A stretch of 45,956 nucleotides of DNA. Origin: Streptomyces sp. CBMA123 (GTDB taxonomy: Bacteria > Actinomycetota > Actinomycetes > Streptomycetales > Streptomycetaceae). The position numbers and the translations under genes were made by a program. The DNA lies in the NCBI RefSeq assembly GCF_014596465.1, contig NZ_MECK01000434.1, positions 1-45,956 on the forward strand. Direction: 5' to 3'. The notes under the pieces were generated by a model. That model searched no databases. It saw only the letters and a program-made list of their open reading frames with translations, and was not told the DNA's origin. Below, piece by piece: positions 33,375 to 41,110 of this stretch; position 1 is the stretch's first letter; each line of letters opens with the position of its first letter.

Positions 33375-35306
33375 GTGAAGATCCACAAGACCGGCCGCAC
33401 CAAGCGCTTCGCCCTCGGCAGCACCGTCGCGCTGACCGTCGCCGGGATGAACGCCCCCGCCGTCCTCGGCTTCGCCAGCAGCCAGTACCACCAGTACGTG
33501 ATCAACCGCCCCGAGTACAAGGCGCAGTACGGCCACTGGCAGACCCTGACGCTGCCCGCCGAGTTCCGGGTCAACGCCGTCCACGCCACCCTGCTGCGCA
33601 CCGGCAAGGTGCTCATCGTGGCCGGTTCCGGCAACGACGAGAAGCAGTTCAACGCGGGCACCTTCAAGAGCCTGCTCTGGGACCCGGCGAAGAACACCTA
33701 CAAGCTGATACCCACCCCCGTCGACATGTTCTGCGGCGGCCACGCCTCCCTCCCGGACGGTCGGGTGCTGGTGGCCGGCGGCACCCTGCGGTACGAGAAG
33801 CTGGACGGCGCGGTGAAGAAGGCGGCCGGCGTGATGCGGGTGCGCAACGAGAGCCCGGAGCGCGACCACACCTTCCCCAAGGGCACCGTGTTCCTCGCCC
33901 CCAACGGCCGCGAGTACGCCAGCACCGTCGAGGTGACCGTGCCCGCCGCGACCAAGAGCGGCTCCGGGAAGCAGACCGTGGTCACCGCCGGCGAGCAGCA
34001 CGTGTTCGTGGAGGCGCTCGGCACCGGCCCGGACTACGTGACCGGCTCCCCCACCCAGTACCGGATCAAGGGCCTGACCGGCGTCGAGGCGCACAACCTG
34101 TACGGGCAGAGCGAGAAGCTGACGCTGGACAAGCAGGACTACCAGGGCATCCGCTCCGCCTTCGAGTTCAACCCGGACACCGAGCTGTACGAGCAGGTCA
34201 CCGACATGGCGCACGCCCGCTGGTACCCGACCCTGACGGGGCTGGGCGACGGCCGGGTGGTCACCGTCTCCGGCCTGGACGACACCGGGCAGATCCTCGA
34301 CGGCAACGACAACGAGGTCTACGACCCGAAGTCCAAGACCTGGGCCAAGGCCCCCGACCGCTACTTCCCGACCTACCCGTCGATCTTCCTGACCGCGAGC
34401 GGCAAGCTCTTCTACTCCGGTTCCAACGCGGGCTACGGCCCCGCCGACAAGGGCCGCGAGCCCGGCGTCTGGGACCTCTCGAACGACGGCTTCCAGCCCG
34501 TGCCCGGCCTGCGCGACCCCAGCCTGACCGAGACCTCCTCCTCGGTGCTGCTGCCGCCCGCGCAGGCGCAGAAGGTCATGGTGCTGGGCGGCGGCGGGGT
34601 GGGCGAGTCCCCGCTGTCCACGGCCCGCACCGACATCGTCGACCTGTCCGCCGCCAAGCCCGCCTTCACCCCGGGCCCGGACCTGCCCGCCGGCCGCACC
34701 CGCTACCTCAACAGCGTGATCCTCCCGGACGACACCGTGTTCACCACCGGCGGCTCCAGCGGATACCGCGGCCGGGGTGACAGCGACCTGCTCAAGGCGC
34801 AGGTGTACCACCCGGGTTCCAACAGCTTCAGCACCGCCGCCGAGCCCACCGTCGGCCGTGACTACCACTCCGAGGCGCTGCTGCTGCCGGACGGCCGGGT
34901 CGCCGTGCTGGGTTCCAACCCGCTGTTCGCCGACAAGGCCGAGACCCAGCCCGGCGGCTTCGAGCAGCGCATCGAGATCTACACCCCGCCGTACCTGTAC
35001 CACGGTGACCGCCCGGAGGTGACCGCGGCGCCTTCGGCGGCGAAGCTCGGCGGGACGGTCAAGGTCGGCACCGCCCGGCCGGACGCGGTGACCACCGCCA
35101 AGCTGATCCGGCCCAGTTCGGTGACCCACGCGACCGACGTGGAGCAGCGCTCGGTCGCCCTGGACATCACCGGCCGCACCGCCGACGGGGTCTCGCTCAC
35201 CCTCCCGGGCAACCCGAACCTGCTGCCGCCCGGCTGGTACATGCTGTTCCTGACGGACGCCGCCGGCACCCCGTCGGCCGCCCGCTGGGTCCAGGTCACC
35301 GGCTGA
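33375..35306 (+). CDS. glxA: Radical-copper oxidase GlxA (galactose-oxidase-like)
   Basis: A 643-residue exported copper oxidase. In Streptomyces, GlxA acts with CslA in glycan deposition at the hyphal tip and oxidises a primary alcohol. The N-terminus has a basic stretch and one hydrophobic segment that may anchor it. Kelch-like repeats fill the body. The expected active-site residues can be placed by comparison with galactose oxidase: Cys120 (DMFCGGH) and Tyr284 (RWYPT) for the thioether cofactor, Tyr497-His498 (RDYHSEALLLPDGRV), and His585 (SSVTHATD). A DUF1929-type domain closes the protein. GTG 33375 follows GAGGGGATC. It is 34 bases after cslA, with no promoter apparent between them. 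Confidence 0.93.
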   Translation: MKIHKTGRTKRFALGSTVALTVAGMNAPAVLGFASSQYHQYVINRPEYKAQYGHWQTLTLPAEFRVNAVHATLLRTGKVLIVAGSGNDEKQFNAGTFKSLLWDPAKNTYKLIPTPVDMFCGGHASLPDGRVLVAGGTLRYEKLDGAVKKAAGVMRVRNESPERDHTFPKGTVFLAPNGREYASTVEVTVPAATKSGSGKQTVVTAGEQHVFVEALGTGPDYVTGSPTQYRIKGLTGVEAHNLYGQSEKLTLDKQDYQGIRSAFEFNPDTELYEQVTDMAHARWYPTLTGLGDGRVVTVSGLDDTGQILDGNDNEVYDPKSKTWAKAPDRYFPTYPSIFLTASGKLFYSGSNAGYGPADKGREPGVWDLSNDGFQPVPGLRDPSLTETSSSVLLPPAQAQKVMVLGGGGVGESPLSTARTDIVDLSAAKPAFTPGPDLPAGRTRYLNSVILPDDTVFTTGGSSGYRGRGDSDLLKAQVYHPGSNSFSTAAEPTVGRDYHSEALLLPDGRVAVLGSNPLFADKAETQPGGFEQRIEIYTPPYLYHGDRPEVTAAPSAAKLGGTVKVGTARPDAVTTAKLIRPSSVTHATDVEQRSVALDITGRTADGVSLTLPGNPNLLPPGWYMLFLTDAAGTPSAARWVQVTG

Positions 35307-35353
35307 AAACCCGGGCACTGCGGGTCACCGGCCGGCCGGACACCAGGCCAGCC

Positions 35354-35385
35354 GGACGGCAGGACGGCAGGACGGCAGGACGGCA
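35354..35385. repeat. Four 8-bp tandem repeats between glxA and the glucanase
   Basis: Four exact copies of GGACGGCA end two bases before the stop codon of the convergent glucanase gene. Confidence 0.85.
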
Positions 35386-35387
35386 GG

Positions 35388-36449
35388 TCAGCGTGCCGCC
35401 TGCGCCAGCCCGAGCGCGTACGGCAGCCAGAACTGGCCCGCCCGGGGCTCGCCCCGGCCGCACTCGCCATCCGACTCGCCCGGGTTCTTGATCCACAGGT
35501 AGGCGTCGACCCCGGGCCGCCCGGTCGCGTCGGTCGGCGCCTCGCCGAGCGCCCGGCCGGGCGGGTTGCACCAGGACTCGGCACCCGCCGAGCCGTTGCC
35601 GCTGCGGCTGGTGTCGATGACGAAGTGCTTGCCGCCCAGGGCGGCGGAGAGCCGGTTGCCGTAGTCCACGTTCCGGTCGGTCGGGTAGAAGTTGGCGACG
35701 TTCACCGCGAAGCCGTCCGCCGTGGCGATGCCCGACTTGCGCAGCGCGGCGGCCATCTCCTCCGGGTCCTGGGCCCAGCCGGGGTTGCCCGCGTCCAGGT
35801 AGACCCGGACGTTGGGGTGCTTCTTCAACTCCTGGACGGCGAAGGCCAGCAGGCCGTACCGCTCGGCGGCGAGGTCGCCCTTGATCCCGCAGGTGTCCAG
35901 GGTGTGGGCGACGGCGTCCGGCTCCAGCACCACCCAGGCCTTGCGGTCGCCGAGGGCCTGGGCGATGCCGGTGATCCAGGAGCGGTAGGAGGCGGCGTCG
36001 GGGGCGCCGCCGGCCGAGTACTGGCCGCAGTCCCGGTGCGGGATGTCGTAGGCGACGAAGACGGCCGTCCGGCCGGCCTCGGTGGCCCGCCGGCTCACCT
36101 GGTCGGCGATCTCCCGGGCGCCCTGTTCGCCGAGCCACTGGGAGGAGGGCTGGGCGGCGATCCGCAGCAGGGTGTCGGCCTCGGCCGAGCGGCCCTGGCC
36201 GCGCAGCGCGGTGACCTGCTGGGCCGCGTTGGTCTGGTCGGAGACGTAGAAGGCCTGCCCGGCAGGCTGGTTGAGGCCGGCGGCGCCACCCGGCGGACTC
36301 GCGGCGGAGGCTCCGGGAGCGTCGGGGCCGCCTTGGGCGACGCTCGCCCCACCGCCGCCCGCACCGCTGCAGCCGGAGACCGCAAGCATCGTCAGGCCCG
36401 CGATCAGCGCGGCCCACCGCATCGTTCCCGCCCGTCCCACCCCGCGCAC
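35388..36449 (-). CDS. GH6-family endoglucanase, lipoprotein
   Basis: A 353-residue glycoside hydrolase family 6 enzyme that cuts beta-1,4-glucan. The N-terminus carries a lipobox (AVSGC, Cys27) and a Gly/Ala/Pro linker. GH6 marks are VAYDIPHRDCGQYSAGG, VLEPDAVAH (acid region), VYLDAGNPGWA, and the late WCNPPGRALGEAPT and YLWIKNPGESDGECG. In streptomycetes an endoglucanase gene (cslZ) lies next to cslA-glxA and is thought to trim the glucan; here it is convergent with glxA. GTG 36449 follows GGAGGGGC; ATG 36422 is an alternative nine codons in. No carbohydrate-binding module is present, so it acts near the cell surface. Confidence 0.9.
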   Translation of the reverse strand: MRGVGRAGTMRWAALIAGLTMLAVSGCSGAGGGGASVAQGGPDAPGASAASPPGGAAGLNQPAGQAFYVSDQTNAAQQVTALRGQGRSAEADTLLRIAAQPSSQWLGEQGAREIADQVSRRATEAGRTAVFVAYDIPHRDCGQYSAGGAPDAASYRSWITGIAQALGDRKAWVVLEPDAVAHTLDTCGIKGDLAAERYGLLAFAVQELKKHPNVRVYLDAGNPGWAQDPEEMAAALRKSGIATADGFAVNVANFYPTDRNVDYGNRLSAALGGKHFVIDTSRSGNGSAGAESWCNPPGRALGEAPTDATGRPGVDAYLWIKNPGESDGECGRGEPRAGQFWLPYALGLAQAAR

Positions 36450-36535
36450 GTACCGCCCCTCCGAGCCGGCTCCCGCCCCCGTCGGACCGGTCCGGCGACC
36501 GGTCGGCTCCAGCTAAGCACACCAGGCCCCACCGG

Positions 36536-36547
36536 ACGGTCGACCGT
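36536..36547. promoter_or_regulatory. 12-bp palindrome upstream of the glucanase
   Basis: ACGGTCGACCGT is a perfect palindrome 87 nt before the glucanase start. It does not match the known CebR cellulose-operon operator. The regulator is unknown. Confidence 0.35.
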
Positions 36548-36559
36548 GGTGAACGGCAA

Positions 36560-36606
36560 GTGGCCGTGGGCGAACGGGACATCGAACCCCCGCCGCCCAC
36601 GGCCAC
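36560..36606 (-). terminator. Perfect 13-bp hairpin after the uracil glycosylase gene
   Basis: Arms 36560-36572 and 36594-36606 pair perfectly around a 21-nt loop, downstream of the glycosylase stop and before the glucanase promoter. Confidence 0.6.
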
Positions 36607-36644
36607 CACGCCGAACCCGGCTCCGCACCGGCCCGGCTCGGCTC

Positions 36645-36708
36645 GTCAGTCCTACTCCGCGTCAGTCCTACTCCGCGTCAGTCCTGCTCCGCGTCAGTCC
36701 TGCTTCAG
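36645..36708. repeat. Four 16-bp tandem repeats over the ung stop codon
   Basis: Units at 36645, 36661, 36677 and 36693 share GTCAGTCCT(A/G)CTCCGC; the last one diverges and encodes the final residues and stop of uracil glycosylase. Each downstream unit also contains an in-frame-looking stop. Confidence 0.85.
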
Positions 36709-37422
36709 GTTCGGCACCCGCCAGTCGATCGGCTCGCCACCGAAGCCGTCCAGCGCCGCGTTGATCTGCGAGAACGGGCGGCTGCCGAAGAACAGCTTGG
36801 CGGACAGCGGCGACGGGTGCGCGCCCTGGACCACCACGTGCTTCTCGGTGTCGATCAGCGGCAACTTCTTCTTCGCGTAGTTGCCCCACAGCACGAAGAC
36901 CACCGGCTCCTCGCGCTCGCTCACCGCCTTGATCACCGCGTCGGTGAACTTCTCCCAGCCCTTGGCCTTGTGCGAGTTGGCCTCGTGCGCGCGGACCGTG
37001 AGCACCGCGTTGAGCAGCAGCACGCCCTGCTCGGCCCAGTGCATCAGATAGCCGTTGTCCGGGGCGGGGATGCCGAGGTCGGCGTCCATCTCCTTGAAGA
37101 TGTTGCGCAGCGAGGGCGGCGTCTTCGTCCCGGGCAGCACCGAGAAGCTCATGCCGTGGGCCTGGCCGTTGTCGTGGTACGGGTCCTGACCGAGGACGAG
37201 CACCCGGACCTTCTCGTACGGGGTGGCCTCCAGCGCGGCGAACTCCTGGCCGCTCGGCGGGAACACCTCGTGCTCCGCGCGCTGGGCCGCCACGAAGGCC
37301 GCCAGCTCCGCGAAGTACGGCTTCTCCACCTCGGCGCCGAGCACCGCGCGCCAGGACTCGGGCAGCTCCAGCCCGCCGCCCGCGCCGGCCTCGACCACGC
37401 CCGCCTCGACCGTGTCCGTCAC
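36694..37422 (-). CDS. ung: Uracil-DNA glycosylase
   Basis: A 242-residue family 1 uracil-DNA glycosylase that removes uracil from DNA and starts base-excision repair in the cytoplasm. The catalytic water-activating motif GQDPYHD (about residues 78-84, Asp80), the uracil pocket MSFSVLPG and PPSLRNIFKE, LLLNAVLTVR, VFVLWG, and the DNA-intercalating HPSPLSA loop are all intact. I chose GTG 37422 because GGGAGGT lies seven bases upstream; an ATG at 37440 would overlap that site. It is likely monocistronic. The stop lies in the first of four 16-bp repeats. Confidence 0.95.
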   Translation of the reverse strand: MTDTVEAGVVEAGAGGGLELPESWRAVLGAEVEKPYFAELAAFVAAQRAEHEVFPPSGQEFAALEATPYEKVRVLVLGQDPYHDNGQAHGMSFSVLPGTKTPPSLRNIFKEMDADLGIPAPDNGYLMHWAEQGVLLLNAVLTVRAHEANSHKAKGWEKFTDAVIKAVSEREEPVVFVLWGNYAKKKLPLIDTEKHVVVQGAHPSPLSAKLFFGSRPFSQINAALDGFGGEPIDWRVPNLKQD

Positions 37423-37500
37423 GACATCTACCTCCCACACCGCGGCTGCTGCGCCGCCCGCCCTCTTACACCCCGAACGCTACACAGCCCCACCGACAAC

Positions 37501-38661
37501 TCACTCCACGGGAGCGGCCCCGGCCCCCGACGCTCCCGCAGCGGCCCGCGCCACCCGCAACTGCTCCACCCCGTTGAGCACCACCAGCAGCAGCGCCAGG
37601 GTCACCAGCACCACCAGCGCCGGCAGCCGCACCATCGCGGGCACCAGCCCCAGCACGACCACCGCCGCCACGATCCGGGTCGTCGACACCCGGCGGAACA
37701 TCATCCAGCGGGTGTACCCGAAGGTCAGCAGGTACAGCCCGCACCCGCCGTACAGCAGCGCGACCGATCCGGCGCCGAGCGTCCGCCACGGGTCGGCGAC
37801 CGTCTCCTCGAAGCCGACCGCCACCCCGATCACCCCGGCGGCCAGCGCCAGGTGCCCGTACTGGAAGATCCGCCGGACCACGTCCCGCCGCGAGTCGGCG
37901 ACCTCCACGGCGTGCCGCATGGCGTCCGCCGCGTAGACGAAGTACTGCCACCACAGCCCGGCCGAGATGGTGAACGCGGCGGCCACGGCGATGAGTTCGG
38001 GCACGTCCAGCCGGGCCGCGGCGGCCGGTCCGCCGATCCCGACGATCGACTCGCCGATCGCGACCAGCAGGAACAGCGCGAACCGCTCCGGCATGTGCGA
38101 GGGGTGGTACGCCACGTTCGCGAGCCGCCGCCGGAACACCAGTGGCGCGGACAGGTCGCAGAGTGCGGCCGCCGCCCAGAGCGCCAGCCGCGGTCCGTCC
38201 GGCAGCAGTCCGCCGACCAGCAGCAGCGGCCCGCTGACCAGGACGCCCGCGCCGTACGGTCCGCGCCAGACGCCCGGGACGCGCGCCAGCAGGAGCAGCA
38301 GCACCACCCGGGCCGACCAGTAGGCGGCGCCGAGCAGCACGCCCCGGCTGCCGTACGCGGCCGGGATGGCGAGCGCCATGAACAGGCCGGTCAGCCCGAC
38401 CAGCAGGATGCCCAGGCGGTCGCGCAGGTTGTCGACGTCGCGGATGTTGGCCTGCACGGTGGTGCCGACCCAGCACCAGTACACCGGCACGAACACCACC
38501 AGCGCCCGGAACAGGCCGGTGAGGTCGTGCTGGTGGTGCAGCAGCCCGGAGACCTGGGTGATCGCGAAGACGAAGACCAGGTCGAAGTAGAGCTCCGCCC
38601 AGGTGACCCGCTTCTCCGCCTCCCCCGCGGCCCCACTCGCCGCTTCCCCCGTCGTGCTCAT
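37501..38661 (-). CDS. LtrA-family membrane protein, copy 2
   Basis: A 386-residue multi-pass membrane protein of the LtrA family. It shares with the protein at 6362-7567 the N-terminal ELYFDLVFVFAITQVS block, the YWCWVGTTVQANIRDVDN loop, and HMPERFALFLLVAIGESIVGIGG. About ten hydrophobic segments are visible. The two are distant paralogues, not a recent duplication. Function is not established. ATG 38661 follows GGGAGGG; an in-frame start at 38679 would add six residues. The C-terminus is Ala/Gly-rich. The terminator at 38690-38726 separates it from the HAD remnant upstream. Confidence 0.87.
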   Translation of the reverse strand: MSTTGEAASGAAGEAEKRVTWAELYFDLVFVFAITQVSGLLHHQHDLTGLFRALVVFVPVYWCWVGTTVQANIRDVDNLRDRLGILLVGLTGLFMALAIPAAYGSRGVLLGAAYWSARVVLLLLLARVPGVWRGPYGAGVLVSGPLLLVGGLLPDGPRLALWAAAALCDLSAPLVFRRRLANVAYHPSHMPERFALFLLVAIGESIVGIGGPAAAARLDVPELIAVAAAFTISAGLWWQYFVYAADAMRHAVEVADSRRDVVRRIFQYGHLALAAGVIGVAVGFEETVADPWRTLGAGSVALLYGGCGLYLLTFGYTRWMMFRRVSTTRIVAAVVVLGLVPAMVRLPALVVLVTLALLLVVLNGVEQLRVARAAAGASGAGAAPVE

Positions 38662-38689
38662 CGGCCCGGCCCTCCCCACGCGTACGGAA

Positions 38690-38726
38690 CGAGCCCCGCC
38701 CCGGCGCTCGGCCGGGACGGGGCTCG
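38690..38726 (-). terminator. 16-bp hairpin downstream of the HAD gene
   Basis: Arms 38690-38705 and 38711-38726 pair over 16 bp with one mismatch around a 5-nt loop, 18 bases past the stop of the HAD-family gene. Confidence 0.75.
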
Positions 38727-38743
38727 CGACTGCACGGCAGAGG

Positions 38744-39160
38744 CTAGACCAGCTCGACCAGGTCCGCGATGGACTTGACCACCCGGGTCGGCCGGTACGG
38801 GAAGCGCTCCACGTCGGCGGCGGAGGTCAGGCCGGTGAGGACCAGGATGGTCTCCATGCCGGCCTCCATGCCCGCGACGATGTCGGTGTCCATCCGGTCG
38901 CCGATCATCACGGCGGTCTCGGAGTGGGCGCCGGCGGTGTTCAGCGCCTCGCGCATCATCAGCGGGTTGGGCTTGCCGACGAAGTACGGCTCGACGCCGG
39001 TGGCCTTGGTGATCAGCGCCGCGACCGAGCCGGTGGCCGGCAGCACGCCCTCGGGGGAGGGGCCGGTCTCGTCCGGGTTGGTGCAGATGAACCGGGAGCC
39101 CTGGTTGATCAGGCGGATCGCCTTGGTGAGCGCCTCGAAGGAGTAGGTGCGGGTCTCACC
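38744..39160 (-). pseudogene. C-terminal half of a NagD-like HAD phosphatase, cut by element insertion
   Basis: About 139 codons of a HAD-IIA (NagD-like) hydrolase. [42 protein letters not shown] and [15 protein letters not shown] are recognisable, so the cap and last catalytic motif survive. The N-terminal motif DxDG and the first half are absent. Homology stops at about 39160, directly next to the serine integrase. A chimeric frame continues into the element and could start at ATG 39220, adding about 20 foreign residues. I infer that the other half of this gene lies at the far end of the element. The remaining protein lacks the nucleophile and should be inactive. Confidence 0.8.
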
Positions 39161-39200
39161 CCGAACGAATAAAACATAGTTCGCGTACCCTGACTCCAGC
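39145..39200. other. Left attachment junction (attL) of the element
   Basis: Chromosomal phosphatase sequence ends and element sequence begins near 39155-39165, about 55 bases before the integrase start. On the element side, CGAAC and GTTCG form a small inverted repeat around an A/T-rich centre (39162-39183). The exact crossover bases need the right junction. Confidence 0.5.
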
Positions 39201-39218
39201 GCAACCGAAAGAGTGACC

Positions 39219-40127
39219 ATGGGCATAGTGGTTGGCGGGTACGCCCGTATCAGCGATGTTGGAGAACTGGGCGACGGCCGAGACGGCAAGGAAGGAGTCG
39301 TCCGGCAGCAGGATGACGTCCATGTGCTGCTCAAAGGTCGAGGTTTGACTCTGGGTCGGATGTACGTCGACAACGACCTGAGCGCGTTCAAGCGCCGAGT
39401 CTTTCGACCCGACTATCAGGATTTGATTCACGACCTAGAGGTCGGGGCCATCTCCGGGATCGCGGCGTACAACATCGACAGGATCACGCGCCAGCCGCGT
39501 GAGCTTGAGCACATCATCGACATCTACGAGACAGCGCGGCGGCCCATGGTCTTCGCGACGACTGCCGGCGACTACGACCTGGCCACAGAGGACGGGCGAT
39601 TCAACGCTCGCCTCTACGTCATGATCGCAAACAAGTTCTCCGCCGATGCTGCCCGGCGTGTCGCGCGCCAGAAGAAGTCTCACGCCACCTCGGGAAAGAC
39701 CCACCAAGGCCAGCGCGCCTTCGGCTGGAAGCAGGATGGAACTCTGGAGGATTGGGAAGCGGAGCTCATAAATAGGGCCCAACTCGACATCCTCAATGGA
39801 AAACTTGTAGCCGAAGTGCACAACGAGTGGGCAGAAAAGGCTATCCAGGGGCCGCAGACTCCGGAAGGCAAATCCCTCTCGTACACAAGCGTGCGATACA
39901 TCCTCACAAACCCCCGGCTATGCGGATACCGCGCTTACATACCGGTGGCCGTGCGCGAGAAGCAAGGCCGGATTGACCCGTGGGACCACATCCTTGAGCG
40001 CACCGATGGAAGTCCAGTCGTAGGCGACTGGGACAAGGTCTGCTCGCCTGACCAGGTCAGGGCCGTTGTGGATGTCCTAAATCGCGGAAGCCCAAGGGAC
40101 GGGGACGTAAGAAGGGCTCCACCGTGA
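39219..40127 (+). CDS. Large serine integrase, N-terminal part (frameshifted)
   Basis: Resolvase-type catalytic domain followed by the recombinase domain. The catalytic serine is Ser12 in [30 protein letters not shown] and the late Arg pair [10 protein letters not shown] are typical. After about residue 295 the frame reads [15 protein letters not shown] and stops. Reading one base back from the region near 40086 gives [17 protein letters not shown], a normal family sequence leading into the next frame. One A thus appears to be missing at about 40086-40088. ATG 39219 has a GAAAGAG site at the right distance; GTG 39213 does not. Codon usage is less GC-rich than the chromosome. It would act on attP and attB for integration. 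Confidence 0.85.
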   Translation: MGIVVGGYARISDVGELGDGRDGKEGVVRQQDDVHVLLKGRGLTLGRMYVDNDLSAFKRRVFRPDYQDLIHDLEVGAISGIAAYNIDRITRQPRELEHIIDIYETARRPMVFATTAGDYDLATEDGRFNARLYVMIANKFSADAARRVARQKKSHATSGKTHQGQRAFGWKQDGTLEDWEAELINRAQLDILNGKLVAEVHNEWAEKAIQGPQTPEGKSLSYTSVRYILTNPRLCGYRAYIPVAVREKQGRIDPWDHILERTDGSPVVGDWDKVCSPDQVRAVVDVLNRGSPRDGDVRRAPP

Positions 40128-40726
40128 CGGTCCGGAAGTTGACGGGCACAGGGCGGTGCGGCGACTGCGGACACGGGGTGACCTCTGGCCAGTACACGGC
40201 TGGCACCCAGAGCTTCGAGAAGTGGGGATACTTCTACCACTGCAAAAAGGCCGATGGCGGATGCGGAAAGGTCGCCCGAGTTGGGCCGCCGGTCGAGGAT
40301 CTGGTGGATTCGGCTCTCCTGGCTCGGCTCCAGCAAGCTGCTAAGGGGTCTACGCCTAAGGACACAAAGGACGACCCAGAACTAGTCAAGGCTCGGAAGA
40401 AACTGGAACAGGTCAAGACCGATATGGTCGAAGCTCGCCAGCTTCGAGAGTCCGGCGAATTCTCGCTAAGCGAGTTCGTTCGAGAAATCACCCGACTGGA
40501 GACCCTGCGGGATGAACTGTCAGCGACCGTCTCCACCATGAATGCCATGGGCCCTCAGACGGGCGGATCAGCTGCCGAGCGAATACTGCGAGAATGGGGA
40601 AGCTACACCATGTCCATGCAGCGCTCAGTGATTCAGCGCTTTATCGAAGCCGTCGTGATCAAGAAGCAGGGGAAGGGCGGAAACCATGAATTCCGACCAG
40701 AACTCATCGAGATCATCTGGAAGTGA
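40124..40726 (+). CDS. Large serine integrase, C-terminal part (frameshifted)
   Basis: The rest of the same integrase in the -1 frame. GRCGDCGHGV followed by YHCKKADGGCGKV is the zinc ribbon that binds the att sites. A Lys/Glu/Leu-rich coiled coil follows (about ELVKARKKLEQVKTDMVEAR and the next 50 residues), which mediates synapsis and its control by directionality factors. The end, IQRFIEAVVIKK then ELIEIIWK, is usual for the family. Joined to the N-terminal part the protein would be about 502 residues, a normal size. GTG 40124 could start a free-standing C-terminal piece, but it lacks a ribosome site. Sequencing error, inactivating mutation or programmed slippage are all possible. Confidence 0.8.
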   Translation: MTVRKLTGTGRCGDCGHGVTSGQYTAGTQSFEKWGYFYHCKKADGGCGKVARVGPPVEDLVDSALLARLQQAAKGSTPKDTKDDPELVKARKKLEQVKTDMVEARQLRESGEFSLSEFVREITRLETLRDELSATVSTMNAMGPQTGGSAAERILREWGSYTMSMQRSVIQRFIEAVVIKKQGKGGNHEFRPELIEIIWK

Positions 40727-40852
40727 TCACTGCTGAACTGGTGCGTCGCCGGGCCCTTCGAGTCGGAACCGCCGACGCACCCATTCGATGTCATCGGCAG
40801 TCAGATCCGGCGCCTTCTCCAACTCGCGCGCGAGCCACTCTTCCTTAGTCAT
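40727..40852 (-). CDS. Small hypothetical protein of the element (41 aa)
   Basis: ATG 40852 opens a 41-residue frame beginning MTKEEWLARELEKAPDLTAD and ending APVQQ. It is acidic at the start and Arg-rich in the middle (WVRRRFRLEG), with no membrane segment; a single helix-rich fold is likely. Its stop codon directly abuts the integrase stop (40724-40726). Codon use looks coding, with the Lys/Glu pattern of a real small protein. A small regulator or recombination directionality factor is possible from position alone. I do not recognise a family. Confidence 0.55.
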   Translation of the reverse strand: MTKEEWLARELEKAPDLTADDIEWVRRRFRLEGPGDAPVQQ

Positions 40853-41110
40853 CAGCTCACTGATCCGATCTCACTGGCCGCCGACGTTACGGCGCCTCGT
40901 TTCACGCCGCCTCAGCAAGCGGTGCGGGCCCGTTTTCGGGCGAGCCCAGGATCTGGAGATTCGGGGATTTGGTATGGCCGCCATCGGGTGATAGGCGGCT
41001 GGCAGACGGAGAGAAGTCGAGGACCGAGGAACGCCAAGGGCGGCTGGAGCCTTACGCTCCAGCCGCCCTTTAGCGTCTTCGGCCGATCGGCCCGATGAGG
41101 GCTCTCGCGG
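40853..41110. other. Intergenic region with terminator
   Basis: No gene is visible. It contains the start region of the 41-aa gene and the strong hairpin at 41036-41070. Confidence 0.5.
41036..41070. terminator. Perfect 15-bp rho-independent-like terminator
   Basis: Arms 41036-41050 and 41056-41070 pair without mismatch around loop CTTAC. A stretch TTTAG follows on the plus strand, and AA precedes on the other side, so it probably serves the methyltransferase gene on the minus strand. Confidence 0.8.

Noticed and set aside
31832..33697. 621-codon minus-strand frame over cslA
   Set aside because: Antisense shadow; low-complexity translation without domains.
33060..35318. 752-codon minus-strand frame over glxA
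   Set aside because: Antisense shadow of the oxidase gene, with no recognisable domain.
40060..40130. Classical programmed -1 frameshift site in the integrase
   Set aside because: No X-XXY-YYZ slippery heptamer and no clear downstream pseudoknot are visible; a missing base explains the break more simply.
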